Shown: positions 1-4,525, numbered from the stretch's first letter. The stretch: DNA of 5,840 bases from an uncultured Prevotella sp. (GCA_937892695.1 CALBJK010000280.1:1-5840); one strand, 5' to 3'. Numbers and translations are program-made. The notes: generated by a model from the sequence alone, not told the origin.

Positions 1-55
1 TTCTTTTGTTCGCTTTTCGCTGCTTTTGATGCACTGTCGATAATACTGCCTACTG
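1..55. repeat. Terminal direct repeat, left copy (circular genome overlap)
   Basis: Bases 1-55 are identical to bases 5786-5840. No gene or mobile element is bounded by the repeat. Instead, joining the two ends restores one continuous reading frame for the pilot protein VP2, which means the molecule is circular with a unique length of 5785 nt. A 55-nt overlap looks like an assembler k-mer overlap on a circular contig rather than a biological terminal repeat; that last point is inference. Confidence 0.95.
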
Positions 56-773
56 TGCCTTTAAGTTTTGTCGGCGTACTGCTTCCGCTTGAAATCATCT
101 GTTGAAATCCTTCGGAGATGTTGTACCACTGGCTTTGGTTCCAGCTTTCGTTCTGTGAATAGCTTGCGTTGCTGCCCAATACGCCGTTGCCTAGCGCTGA
201 GATGCTTGCTGCACTGCTTCCCTGAAGACCCATGCTTGCACCTGCAATTGTGCCCTGTGCACCTCCCGGTGTGCTTGCTCCACCTAAGTTGGCCGCTAAG
301 ATAGGATTGAGCCCTGCTGCTTTCATATCTGCCATGGCTCTTTGATAAGCTGTGTTTGACATTTTTTCTTGCCAATCACGGTTTTTCTGGGCTTCCGCGC
401 TGTTGTACTGCATTGCCAGCTCATTTTGCGCCGCGTTGTAGTTGGCTTGTTTATTTGCCATGCCATAGTTATACAGCATCTGTGCGCCTGCTCCCAGTGC
501 GTTTGCTACTCCCTGCGCGCCCATACTGGTCATATTACGGTTAAACTGATTTTGCAGTGTTGCGCTCTGGATTGCGTCGTTTGTGCCGCTCTGGCTGAAA
601 CCATAGCCATAACCACTACTTGCACCGCCGCCCTGAGCGTAGTTGCTCCCGTAGCTCTGTGAACTGTTTTGACTGCTTTGCCCGTAGGTGTTGCTACTAC
701 CGAATAGCTTTCCAATGCCATAGTTTACGACACTTGGTAATACTGCTCCTGCAATTGCTCCTAAAAGTCCCAT
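1..773 (-). CDS. VP2: DNA pilot / minor spike protein VP2, N-terminal part (continues across the circular junction)
   Basis: This is the gokushovirus counterpart of the phiX174 H protein, a minor virion protein that helps deliver DNA into the host. The ATG is at 773-771 and the frame is open to base 1. Closing the circle (1 joined to 5785) continues it to a TAA at 5682-5680, giving 292 aa; codon 258 spans the joint. Visible parts are a hydrophobic, glycine-rich N-terminus (MGLLGAIAGAVLPSVV, residues 1-16), a Ser/Gly/Gln/Tyr-rich low-complexity stretch (about 25-65), a Gln/Asn/Ala helical region (about 65-135), and the family hallmark SNTAYQRAMADMKAAGLNPILA at about residues 139-160. After that the chain is Gly/Ser/Ala-rich. 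An in-frame TAA at 782-780 rules out a longer start. The start lies 28 nt from its SD with a hairpin between them. The gene follows VP1 and precedes rep. Identification is firm; the mechanism is inferred from the family. Confidence 0.95.
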   Translation of the reverse strand, partial: MGLLGAIAGAVLPSVVNYGIGKLFGSSNTYGQSSQNSSQSYGSNYAQGGGASSGYGYGFSQSGTNDAIQSATLQNQFNRNMTSMGAQGVANALGAGAQMLYNYGMANKQANYNAAQNELAMQYNSAEAQKNRDWQEKMSNTAYQRAMADMKAAGLNPILAANLGGASTPGGAQGTIAGASMGLQGSSAASISALGNGVLGSNASYSQNESWNQSQWYNISEGFQQMISSGSSTPTKLKGTVGSIIDSASKAAKSEQK

Positions 774-781
774 ATAAAATT

Positions 782-799
782 AGCCCGGTTGCCCGGGCT
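782..799 (-). promoter_or_regulatory. Hairpin with GCAA tetraloop between the VP2 SD and its ATG
   Basis: On the coding strand the sequence is AGCCCGG-GCAA-CCGGGCT: a perfect 7-bp G/C-rich stem closed by a GNRA tetraloop. It sits exactly between AAAGGAGG (809-802) and the VP2 start codon (773-771). The linear SD-to-ATG distance is 28 nt, too long for normal initiation. Removing the 18-nt hairpin leaves 10 nt, close to ideal. An alternative reading is a weak intrinsic terminator or attenuator between VP1 and VP2, since the stem is followed by AATTTTAT, although the U run is short. Confidence 0.75.
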
Positions 800-801
800 T
801 T

Positions 802-809
802 CCTCCTTT
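802..809 (-). promoter_or_regulatory. Shine-Dalgarno AAAGGAGG for VP2 (displaced)
   Basis: A strong SD lies 2 nt below the VP1 stop codon (813-811). No other start codon is suitably placed: the next ATG is the VP2 start 28 nt downstream, with a stable hairpin filling the gap. It is therefore best assigned to VP2 through a folded spacer. Confidence 0.7.
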
Positions 810-810
810 C

Positions 811-2541
811 TTACAGTTTAGTGAGGCCCGGAGTGCCATAAATCGGCATGGGTCTTACCGCGTCGTTTTCTACCAGTACGTCCATAATGAACTGCGGCTG
901 GTTCTGCACTGCAATGGTACGGCTGATGTTGGCTTTGTCCGTTGCTAGCCAGTCCTGTGACAGCGTAGGCAGTTTGCTGTAGTTGTCTGCGTAATGCCAT
1001 GCGTCCAGCGGCTGAGTTGCGTTGCTTCGGAATGCGCCACACACGCGGTTCGCCGTCATACGGTACTCGCTGTATGCTTCCTGATAGCCGAATGCTTTTT
1101 CGTCTTCGCTGTTGCCCTGCAAGTAGATTTCTTTGTTAAGAATTGCCTGCTCGCCCAGATGTGCGAACTCCGGCCAATAGAAATCATATTTTTCCGTACG
1201 GCTCCACATTTTGTCGAGTCCCTGTTGGTAGGTGTTGTCATTGCGGATACAGCACACGCCAATAACGTAGCCATGTTCTTGGAAACTCTTAGTAAAGCTA
1301 TTTTCTTTGAACGGCGTTACGCTGATTGCGGCCGCGTTGCCCTGCGGACTCGTGCTGTCCGTTGCGCTGGTCTGTACTACCTGACTTACGTTAATCATAT
1401 AGCGCTGGCCGCCCAGATACTCAGGAATCTGTACGGTTTTGTCATCGATGTCTACGCCGAAATGGTTATGAATGATTTCACGGTAACGCGTGCCACCCCG
1501 CGCATCTGCTTCCATGAACTGCTGTACTGCGAAAGCCTGCCGGAGATTGTTGATGGTTGCGGCTTGTACTTGGCTAAGGTCTACGCCCCAGTACTGAGTT
1601 TTGAAAAGGTCGCTTTCATCGGTTGTGTATTTTGTTACATAACTTCCGCTAATGTTTGCGCTTTGCGGCTGTTTTGCGATAAGACCAGTTCTTACGCCGT
1701 ATTCACCGCCCAGATTTGTAAAGTATGGCTGGTTATCTATACCGTTACTAAAGTGTTGGCCATTATACCACCAGGTTCCTTTAAGTTCCTCCGTTCTGTT
1801 TGTGTCTGAGTACGTTTTAACAGGTGCATTACCACTTAACGGAATCAATATAGGTTCACCTTTCTGAGGACTCGGCAGTGCACTGGTAAAGCGGTCATGA
1901 AACTTGTTGACCCAAAGCGGACGGCCCCCAAGCTCTGCATTTTTCAGGATTTCGTCTTTTATCATGTCCTCTTCGTCCACGTAGGTTCCGCCTGTGTCTC
2001 CTGTAAGCAAAATTGCCGGGTTGTCTACGTTCTGGTCTCGGAACCATTCATTCCAGATTTTCGTATATGCGCGCAAGGGTAGTGCGTTAACCTTGAAGCT
2101 CTTTTCTCCAGTTGGCGGCACGATTTTCGTTGGAATTCCCATATAGTCTAACAGGCTGTTTTCTAACGGGATATTCGTTATCTGCCTTTTTCCTTCAAGC
2201 GTGAGTTGCGGAATGGTGTATTCCGTGGTCTGAGTCCATGCGGTTTCGTTGTTTTCTCCGAAGAATTCCTTTGCGTGTTCCCACACGATACGCATTGGTA
2301 CATGGAAGTAATAGATATCCAGATAGCAGTTATCCATAACCGGGTAAATCGGCGTGCTCATGCGGCAAATGCCTGCTGTATCCACGCTGAAGGTATCGCC
2401 CGGCAAGGTCTCTGCCACATAGAACGGAATCAGTTTACCTGCGTCGAGAGTAAGCTTGATGTCCTGCTTCATTTTGAAACGGCTCCGGCTCACGTTCATC
2501 TTCGGAATGTTGTTGAAATGTCGTTCGTTATTCCTGTTCAT
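811..2541 (-). CDS. VP1: Major capsid protein VP1 (microvirus F-type)
   Basis: The 576-aa protein forms the T=1 icosahedral shell of 60 copies. The N-terminal region carries the gokushovirus pattern SRSRFKMKQDIKLTLDAGKL followed by IPFYVAETLPGDTF (residues about 18-51), then MDNCYLDIYYFHVPMRIVW (69-87). FTSALPSPQKG (218-228) precedes a Gly/Asn/Tyr/Thr-rich segment (about 230-320), which by position should be the surface-exposed 'mushroom' insertion typical of gokushovirus capsids. The conserved core resumes with LRQAFAVQQFMEADARGGTR (333-352) and ends with RPMPIYGTPGL (563-573). The ATG at 2541 has AAAGGAGG (2558-2551) at 9-nt spacing, inside the scaffold gene, whose end it overlaps by 14 nt. 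Length is in the usual gokushovirus range. The stop is TAA. Placement of the loop is inference from alignment patterns known for the family. Confidence 0.97.
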   Translation of the reverse strand: MNRNNERHFNNIPKMNVSRSRFKMKQDIKLTLDAGKLIPFYVAETLPGDTFSVDTAGICRMSTPIYPVMDNCYLDIYYFHVPMRIVWEHAKEFFGENNETAWTQTTEYTIPQLTLEGKRQITNIPLENSLLDYMGIPTKIVPPTGEKSFKVNALPLRAYTKIWNEWFRDQNVDNPAILLTGDTGGTYVDEEDMIKDEILKNAELGGRPLWVNKFHDRFTSALPSPQKGEPILIPLSGNAPVKTYSDTNRTEELKGTWWYNGQHFSNGIDNQPYFTNLGGEYGVRTGLIAKQPQSANISGSYVTKYTTDESDLFKTQYWGVDLSQVQAATINNLRQAFAVQQFMEADARGGTRYREIIHNHFGVDIDDKTVQIPEYLGGQRYMINVSQVVQTSATDSTSPQGNAAAISVTPFKENSFTKSFQEHGYVIGVCCIRNDNTYQQGLDKMWSRTEKYDFYWPEFAHLGEQAILNKEIYLQGNSEDEKAFGYQEAYSEYRMTANRVCGAFRSNATQPLDAWHYADNYSKLPTLSQDWLATDKANISRTIAVQNQPQFIMDVLVENDAVRPMPIYGTPGLTKL

Positions 2542-2989
2542 TCTTCGGTTCCTCCTTTGGCGGCTCGGTTACGTAGCCCAGTTTCTTGGCCCACTCTTCG
2601 GTTCCGGCGCTCCGCATAAAGTCCGCGATGCCGTCGAATTCGGCCTGCTGTTTTGCGGTCAAACTCCCGTATGCCTGCTTGGCTTTCACGAGGATGTTCT
2701 GTGCTTCCATGAGGTTTTCCGGCATGGTTGTCATGTCGGCTCCGGCGTTGCCGTCGTCGCCCAGCAGTTTGTTTGCCGCGTTTACGTCAAACGTTGCCCG
2801 TTGGATGATATTGGTGATTTTGGTTTCTTCGTGATAGCTTTCAATTTCGTCTGCGATGCAGATTTCTTCATCTTCCACGAGATACTGTTCACCGTTCTCA
2901 TCTTCGGCCCATCTATACGTTTTTCGCGTTGTTTCGCCTGCGTGCGTCGGTTTGCTTTCAGGCGGATTATATGCGCTGTAGAACTCCAT
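2528..2989 (-). CDS. VP3: Internal scaffolding protein VP3
   Basis: This 153-aa acidic protein matches gokushovirus VP3 (phiX174 B-like) in size, composition and position directly upstream of VP1. Such proteins line the inside of the procapsid, guide assembly of F pentamers and leave during maturation. The sequence shows a charged N-terminus (residues 1-55, with an acidic run around 38-50), then TKITNIIQRA followed by a helical segment (about 92-135), and an acidic/proline tail (PPKEEPKNEQE). The pattern T-x-I-x-N-I-I-x-R residues 57-64 followed by a helical MPENLMEAQ segment is typical of the family. The ATG at 2989 has AGGAGG (3001-2996) at 6-nt spacing, which lies inside the preceding VP5-like gene; only 1 nt separates the two genes. 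The 3' end overlaps VP1 by 14 nt. Scaffolds diverge fast, so the call rests on context plus these patterns. Confidence 0.88.
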   Translation of the reverse strand: MEFYSAYNPPESKPTHAGETTRKTYRWAEDENGEQYLVEDEEICIADEIESYHEETKITNIIQRATFDVNAANKLLGDDGNAGADMTTMPENLMEAQNILVKAKQAYGSLTAKQQAEFDGIADFMRSAGTEEWAKKLGYVTEPPKEEPKNEQE

Positions 2990-2990
2990 A

Positions 2991-3233
2991 TTAGCCCTCC
3001 TGTTTGATGGCGTCGCATACCTTTTCGTAGTTGTTACTGAATTCGCCGCTCAGGTCGTCAAACTCACCTACGGTACAGAGCTTGAAATCTTCGGGATTCT
3101 GATTGATTACACCACCTTCCCGCATTGCTTCGCCCTGAAACAGTCGCGTTGCTGTCTGGTTGTTTTCGCTTTCAAAGAGGTAGGTATAACGGCCTGCCAG
3201 CTTGTCGTAGATAGCGTAAAATTTACGTTTCAT
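2991..3233 (-). CDS. VP5: VP5-like small non-structural protein
   Basis: An 80-aa protein that matches the small gokushovirus protein usually called VP5 or ORF5. The recognisable pattern is an N-terminal beta-type segment (MKRKFYAIYDKLAGRYTYLF), then a TATRLFQGEA segment (28-36), and the strongly conserved-looking NPEDFKLCTVGEFDDLSGEF (46-65). In chlamydiaphages VP5 is thought to act in DNA synthesis or packaging, like phiX174 protein C; that role is from the family, not from this sequence. The ATG at 3233 has AGGAGG (3246-3241) at 7-nt spacing. This SD overlaps the stop codon of the VP8-like gene by one base. The TAA (2993-2991) ends 1 nt before the scaffold ATG. No signal peptide or membrane segment is visible. 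Confidence 0.85.
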   Translation of the reverse strand: MKRKFYAIYDKLAGRYTYLFESENNQTATRLFQGEAMREGGVINQNPEDFKLCTVGEFDDLSGEFSNNYEKVCDAIKQEG

Positions 3234-3245
3234 CGTTTTTCCTCC

Positions 3246-3365
3246 TTACAGTCGAGTGCCGCCGCGCATTGCTTTCGGCGACAGATTGATAGTTTTGGTC
3301 TTCTTTGCGGTTTTATTAAATATTTTTGCGTCTTTACGATGGTTCGTCCTGCTCCGTTTGCCCAT
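3246..3365 (-). CDS. VP8: Small basic J-like DNA-binding protein (VP8-like)
   Basis: A 39-aa highly basic protein that begins MGKRSRTNHRKDAKIFNKTA and ends NLSPKAMRGGTRL. About a third of its residues are Lys, Arg or His. Gokushoviruses carry an equivalent basic peptide (ORF8/VP8) comparable to phiX174 J, which coats the packaged ssDNA and binds the inside of the capsid; the RGG-x-R-[LF] C-terminus and the K-I-F-x-K-T-A-K-K-T-K core fit that group. The ATG at 3365 has GGAGG (3377-3373) at 7-nt spacing. A second ATG at 3370 is only 2 nt from the SD and out of frame, so it was not chosen. The stop TAA (3348-3346 region ends at 3246) abuts the SD of the VP5-like gene. The 5' end overlaps the amber-interrupted ORF by 32 nt. 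Confidence 0.88.
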   Translation of the reverse strand: MGKRSRTNHRKDAKIFNKTAKKTKTINLSPKAMRGGTRL

Positions 3366-3567
3366 TGCATTTCCTCCGTATCAGTTCAATCTCGATATCA
3401 TTTGCAAACGCCTTGGCTCTGAATTTCGCTTCAATGTAGAATTTTGCCTCTTCGATTGTCGCGGCCATGGTGCTTGCTTTTGAATCGGCTTGAATCTCTT
3501 TGTATTTTCGTTTGAGTAAATCTTCGAGTGCCTACGTGGTCTGGTCTCTCACGTTCCACATTTTCAT
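3334..3567 (-). pseudogene. Small ORF with an in-frame amber codon (readthrough or disrupted gene)
   Basis: From ATG 3567 the frame reads MKMWNVRDQTT, then TAG at 3534-3532, then 65 sense codons (ALEDLLKRKYKEIQADSKAS onward) to a TAA at 3336-3334. The downstream part looks like real protein: a charged amphipathic helical sequence (LLKRKYKEI, IEEAKFYIEAKFRAKAF, DIEIELIRR) that fills the gap between its neighbours. A single C-to-T change of CAG (Gln) would create this TAG. The SD AGGAGG (3585-3580) is 12 nt from the ATG. An internal ATG at 3468 (MAATIEEAKF) could give a 44-aa product but has no SD. No other gene here contains or ends with TAG. It may be a recent mutation, an assembly error, or suppressor-dependent readthrough. 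I do not recognise the family. Confidence 0.65.
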
Positions 3568-3574
3568 GATTCAC

Positions 3575-3679
3575 TTAGTCCTCCTTTACGACTGCATGGT
3601 AGATTTTGTCCAACATTGCGAGTACCTGTTTAATCAGCTTGATAGCCTCCTGCAAGTCTTTCACCTTAATCAGTGCCAT
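3575..3679 (-). CDS. Hypothetical 34-aa amphipathic-helix protein
   Basis: The frame from ATG 3679 encodes MALIKVKDLQEAIKLIKQVL followed by AMLDKIYHAVVKED. Hydrophobic residues recur every 3-4 positions (I, V, L, I, L, I, V, L, L, I, V), as expected of a single amphipathic helix; there is no clear transmembrane segment. The start lies 2 nt after the peptidase stop, with AAAGGGGG (3694-3687) at 7-nt spacing inside the peptidase C-terminal codons. A start upstream at 3757 would run far into the peptidase gene in another frame and lacks an SD. The TAA is at 3577-3575, directly above the amber-interrupted ORF. Its position next to a peptidoglycan peptidase makes a lysis accessory role possible, but nothing in the sequence proves it. 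Reality as a gene is supported by spacing, RBS and helix pattern only. Confidence 0.6.
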   Translation of the reverse strand: MALIKVKDLQEAIKLIKQVLAMLDKIYHAVVKED

Positions 3680-3681
3680 TT

Positions 3682-4068
3682 TTACACCCCCTTTCTGTAT
3701 TTGTCTACTCTTACGTCTACATGGACGAAATTGGTGTAACGGATAACTCCGCCCCAATCCGGCATTAGTTTATAGGCGATATATTCAGCTACTTCTTTGC
3801 TTGTGTGCCCTTTTACTCGAATGTCGGCCGCCATGCCTTTGATGTGATAGCTGTTTTTAGTGCCTCCTACTTTGTTGTTCCATTCTGGCGTTCTGTATGC
3901 GCTGTTGATGATGATAGCTGATTCGAAGTGGTTTCTTACGTTCTCTAGGATTGAGATGAGTTCTGCACTCCACAAGAAGTATTCTGTTCCGTCTTTGCAC
4001 TTCCATTCGCTTGCTTTGATATGTTTGCTTAGTTTCTGGCCTGCGTCTTTTTCGTGGTAGATTGCCAT
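3682..4068 (-). CDS. M15-family zinc peptidase (D-Ala-D-Ala carboxypeptidase/endolysin-like)
   Basis: A 128-aa protein with the motifs of peptidase family M15A (Peptidase_M15_3), which cleave peptidoglycan stem peptides. Seen in order: SAYRTPEWN (residues 56-64, the arginine that binds the substrate carboxylate in the family), SYHIKGMAADIRV (73-85) holding the S-x-H-x(6)-D zinc signature with H75 and D82, and FVHVDVR (114-120) with the third zinc ligand H116. All expected ligands are present, so activity is likely. There is no signal peptide, so access to the wall would need a partner or a change in the membrane. Start: ATG 4068 has GAGGTG (4080-4075) at good spacing. An in-frame ATG at 4089 would add 7 residues but sits 1 nt from AGGAGG (4096-4091), so I did not choose it. 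It is the first gene after the promoter. M15 genes recur in gut gokushoviruses; a role in lysis or entry is inference. Confidence 0.9.
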   Translation of the reverse strand: MAIYHEKDAGQKLSKHIKASEWKCKDGTEYFLWSAELISILENVRNHFESAIIINSAYRTPEWNNKVGGTKNSYHIKGMAADIRVKGHTSKEVAEYIAYKLMPDWGGVIRYTNFVHVDVRVDKYRKGV

Positions 4069-4073
4069 ATTTA

Positions 4074-4082
4074 TCACCTCAT
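4074..4082 (-). promoter_or_regulatory. Two-codon minigene ATG-AGG-TGA in the peptidase leader
   Basis: The AGGAGG at 4096-4091 lies 8 nt before ATG 4082-4080, an ideal distance, but that frame is Met-Arg-stop. The peptidase SD (GAGGTG) overlaps this minigene and its ATG follows the TGA by 5 nt. The arrangement could tune peptidase translation by termination and re-initiation, or through peptidyl-tRNA drop-off as in known two-codon minigenes. It may also be chance. Confidence 0.35.
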
Positions 4083-4111
4083 GGCTCATGCCTCCTATAG
4101 CTCCTAAGCTT

Positions 4112-4139
4112 ATTATATTTCTTCCGTGCGCTAAGTCAA
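4112..4139 (-). promoter_or_regulatory. Sigma70-type promoter for the whole gene set
   Basis: On the minus strand TTGACT (4139-4134) is followed after 16 bp by a perfect TATAAT (4117-4112). Transcription should begin near 4105 and leave a leader of about 35 nt to the peptidase ATG. Directly upstream of the -35 is an A/T-rich stretch with A- and T-runs (about 4142-4163) that could act as an UP element. It is the only good promoter seen upstream of the gene block, and it reads toward the peptidase, virion genes and, around the circle, rep. Confidence 0.8.
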
Positions 4140-4141
4140 GG

Positions 4142-4159
4142 TTTTTCTTCGTAGAAAAA
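4142..4159. repeat. A/T-rich inverted repeat upstream of the promoter
   Basis: The arms tttttct (4142-4148) and agaaaaa (4153-4159) are perfect complements around a 4-nt loop tcgt. The repeat lies immediately upstream of the -35 box. It may be an UP element, an operator for a dimeric protein, or a weak hairpin. The function is unknown. Confidence 0.45.
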
Positions 4160-4241
4160 TTTTGACGTGCACACGGATTGCCCGCGGCAGGCGAAATGTT
4201 AACGAAATATGACTTTCAACACTTTCAACACTTTCAACAGG

Positions 4242-4250
4242 TTTTCCACA
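4242..4250 (+). other. DnaA-box-like site ttttccaca
   Basis: This differs by one base from the bacterial DnaA box TTATCCACA. It lies 2 nt beyond the tandem ctttcaaca repeats. A second identical 9-mer is at 4380-4388, and ttatcaaca at 4306-4314 is also one mismatch away. A one-mismatch 9-mer in A/T-rich DNA can occur by chance, so the clustering is the main argument. Confidence 0.4.
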
Positions 4251-4257
4251 AAAAGTT

Positions 4258-4275
4258 GCACAAAGACTTTTGTGC
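4258..4275. repeat. Small inverted repeat within the iteron region
   Basis: The arms gcacaaa (4258-4264) and tttgtgc (4269-4275) are perfect complements around a 4-nt loop gact. The hairpin lies between the tandem iterons and the downstream copies. It could form on the single-stranded virion DNA. Confidence 0.5.
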
Positions 4276-4325
4276 ATATTGCTACACTTTCAACAATTCA
4301 ACAATTTATCAACATTTCTTTCAAC

Positions 4326-4351
4326 AGCATTTTCTTTTTAAAAGAAATGCT
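4326..4351. repeat. Imperfect A/T-rich palindrome
   Basis: The sequence starts agcattttctttt and ends aaaagaaatgct. The two sides are reverse complements apart from one extra t on the left side, with a TTTAAA centre. It would make a stem of about 12 bp with a bulge, or an easily melted cruciform at the edge of the iteron array. Confidence 0.5.
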
Positions 4352-4379
4352 ATAACGTTGCTTTTTATACCTTTTTAAC

Positions 4380-4388
4380 TTTTCCACA
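4380..4388 (+). other. DnaA-box-like site ttttccaca, second copy
   Basis: This is the same 9-mer as at 4242-4250, in the same orientation, on the far side of the iteron region. Together they bracket the A/T-rich segment 4251-4379. Confidence 0.35.
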
Positions 4389-4426
4389 TACTCTACTACT
4401 ACGTCTACAACAAATAAAATATAATA

Positions 4427-4472
4427 GCGCACACGTGCGCGTGCGCGTTTACGTGCGCGTGCGCGTGTACGC
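4427..4472. repeat. Duplicated alternating purine-pyrimidine (GC/GT) tract
   Basis: The 16-mer acgtgcgcgtgcgcgt occurs at 4433-4448 and again at 4451-4466, separated by tt. Strict purine-pyrimidine alternation covers 4427-4448 and 4450-4472. This is the sequence class that favours Z-DNA under negative supercoiling, and each unit is also partly self-complementary (gcgcac/gtgcgc at 4427-4440). It stands out sharply against the A/T-rich flank on its left. The role is unknown. Confidence 0.75.
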
Positions 4473-4478
4473 TTCATT

Positions 4479-4509
4479 GCTGACGAAGTCAGCCCCGCCG
4501 ACGGAGTCG
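4479..4509. repeat. Pair of small hairpins sharing a gacgRagtc core
   Basis: gctgac-gaa-gtcagc (4479-4493, 6-bp stem) is followed 5 nt later by cgac-gga-gtcg (4499-4509, 4-bp stem). Both are built around gac-gRa-gtc. On the coding strand the loops are TTC and TCC. They could be short structural elements in ssDNA or RNA; the function is not evident. Confidence 0.45.
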
Positions 4510-4525
4510 CGGTGTGAAGGGAGTG

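Larger units (their letters stand above)
4213..4326. repeat. Iteron-like array of the 9-mer ctttcaaca (coding strand TGTTGAAAG)
   Basis: Three perfect tandem copies lie at 4213-4221, 4222-4230 and 4231-4239. Two further exact copies, in the same orientation, lie at 4287-4295 and 4318-4326, with looser relatives attcaaca (4296-4303) and ttatcaaca (4306-4314). The region is non-coding and A/T-rich. Such directly repeated 9-mers resemble initiator-binding iterons. The tandem copies are 9 bp apart, slightly less than one helical turn. Candidate binders are Rep (VP4) or a host initiator. Confidence 0.8.

Noticed and set aside
61..375. 104-aa minus-strand frame inside VP2
   Set aside because: It lies in a different frame from VP2, has no SD, and has a composition typical of out-of-frame translation (Ser/Arg/His-rich).
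994..1809. 271-aa plus-strand open frame antisense to VP1
   Set aside because: It is fully opposite a certain capsid gene, Cys/Val/Phe-rich with no family motif and no plus-strand SD. It is open because the minus-strand codon use avoids the reverse-complement stops.
2456..3007. 183-aa plus-strand open frame opposite VP1 start, VP3 and VP5 end
   Set aside because: It is a shadow of the real minus-strand genes, spans three of them, and has no recognisable domain.
3230..3370. 46-codon minus-strand frame from the ATG at 3370, overlapping the VP8-like gene
   Set aside because: The SD is only 2 nt from that ATG, against 7 nt for the VP8-like start, and the translated product shows no family pattern while the VP8-like frame does.
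3431..3574. 47-aa frame from GTG 3574 using the SD at 3585-3580
   Set aside because: The spacing is good (5 nt), but it starts with GTG and gives an Arg/His-rich product without pattern. The amber-interrupted frame looks more like protein. Kept in mind as an alternative.
4069..4089. Longer peptidase start at ATG 4089
   Set aside because: The AGGAGG is only 1 nt away, too close to initiate there, while ATG 4068 has a properly spaced GAGGTG. The extra 7 residues hold no motif.
4131..4277. 48-codon minus-strand frame in the intergenic region with a repeated Val-Glu-Ser motif
   Set aside because: The motif is just the 9-bp iteron read in frame. There is no SD, and the frame runs into the promoter.
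4420..4425. Plus-strand TATAAT in the intergenic region
   Set aside because: There is no matching -35 at suitable distance and no plus-strand gene downstream. The segment is generally A/T-rich.
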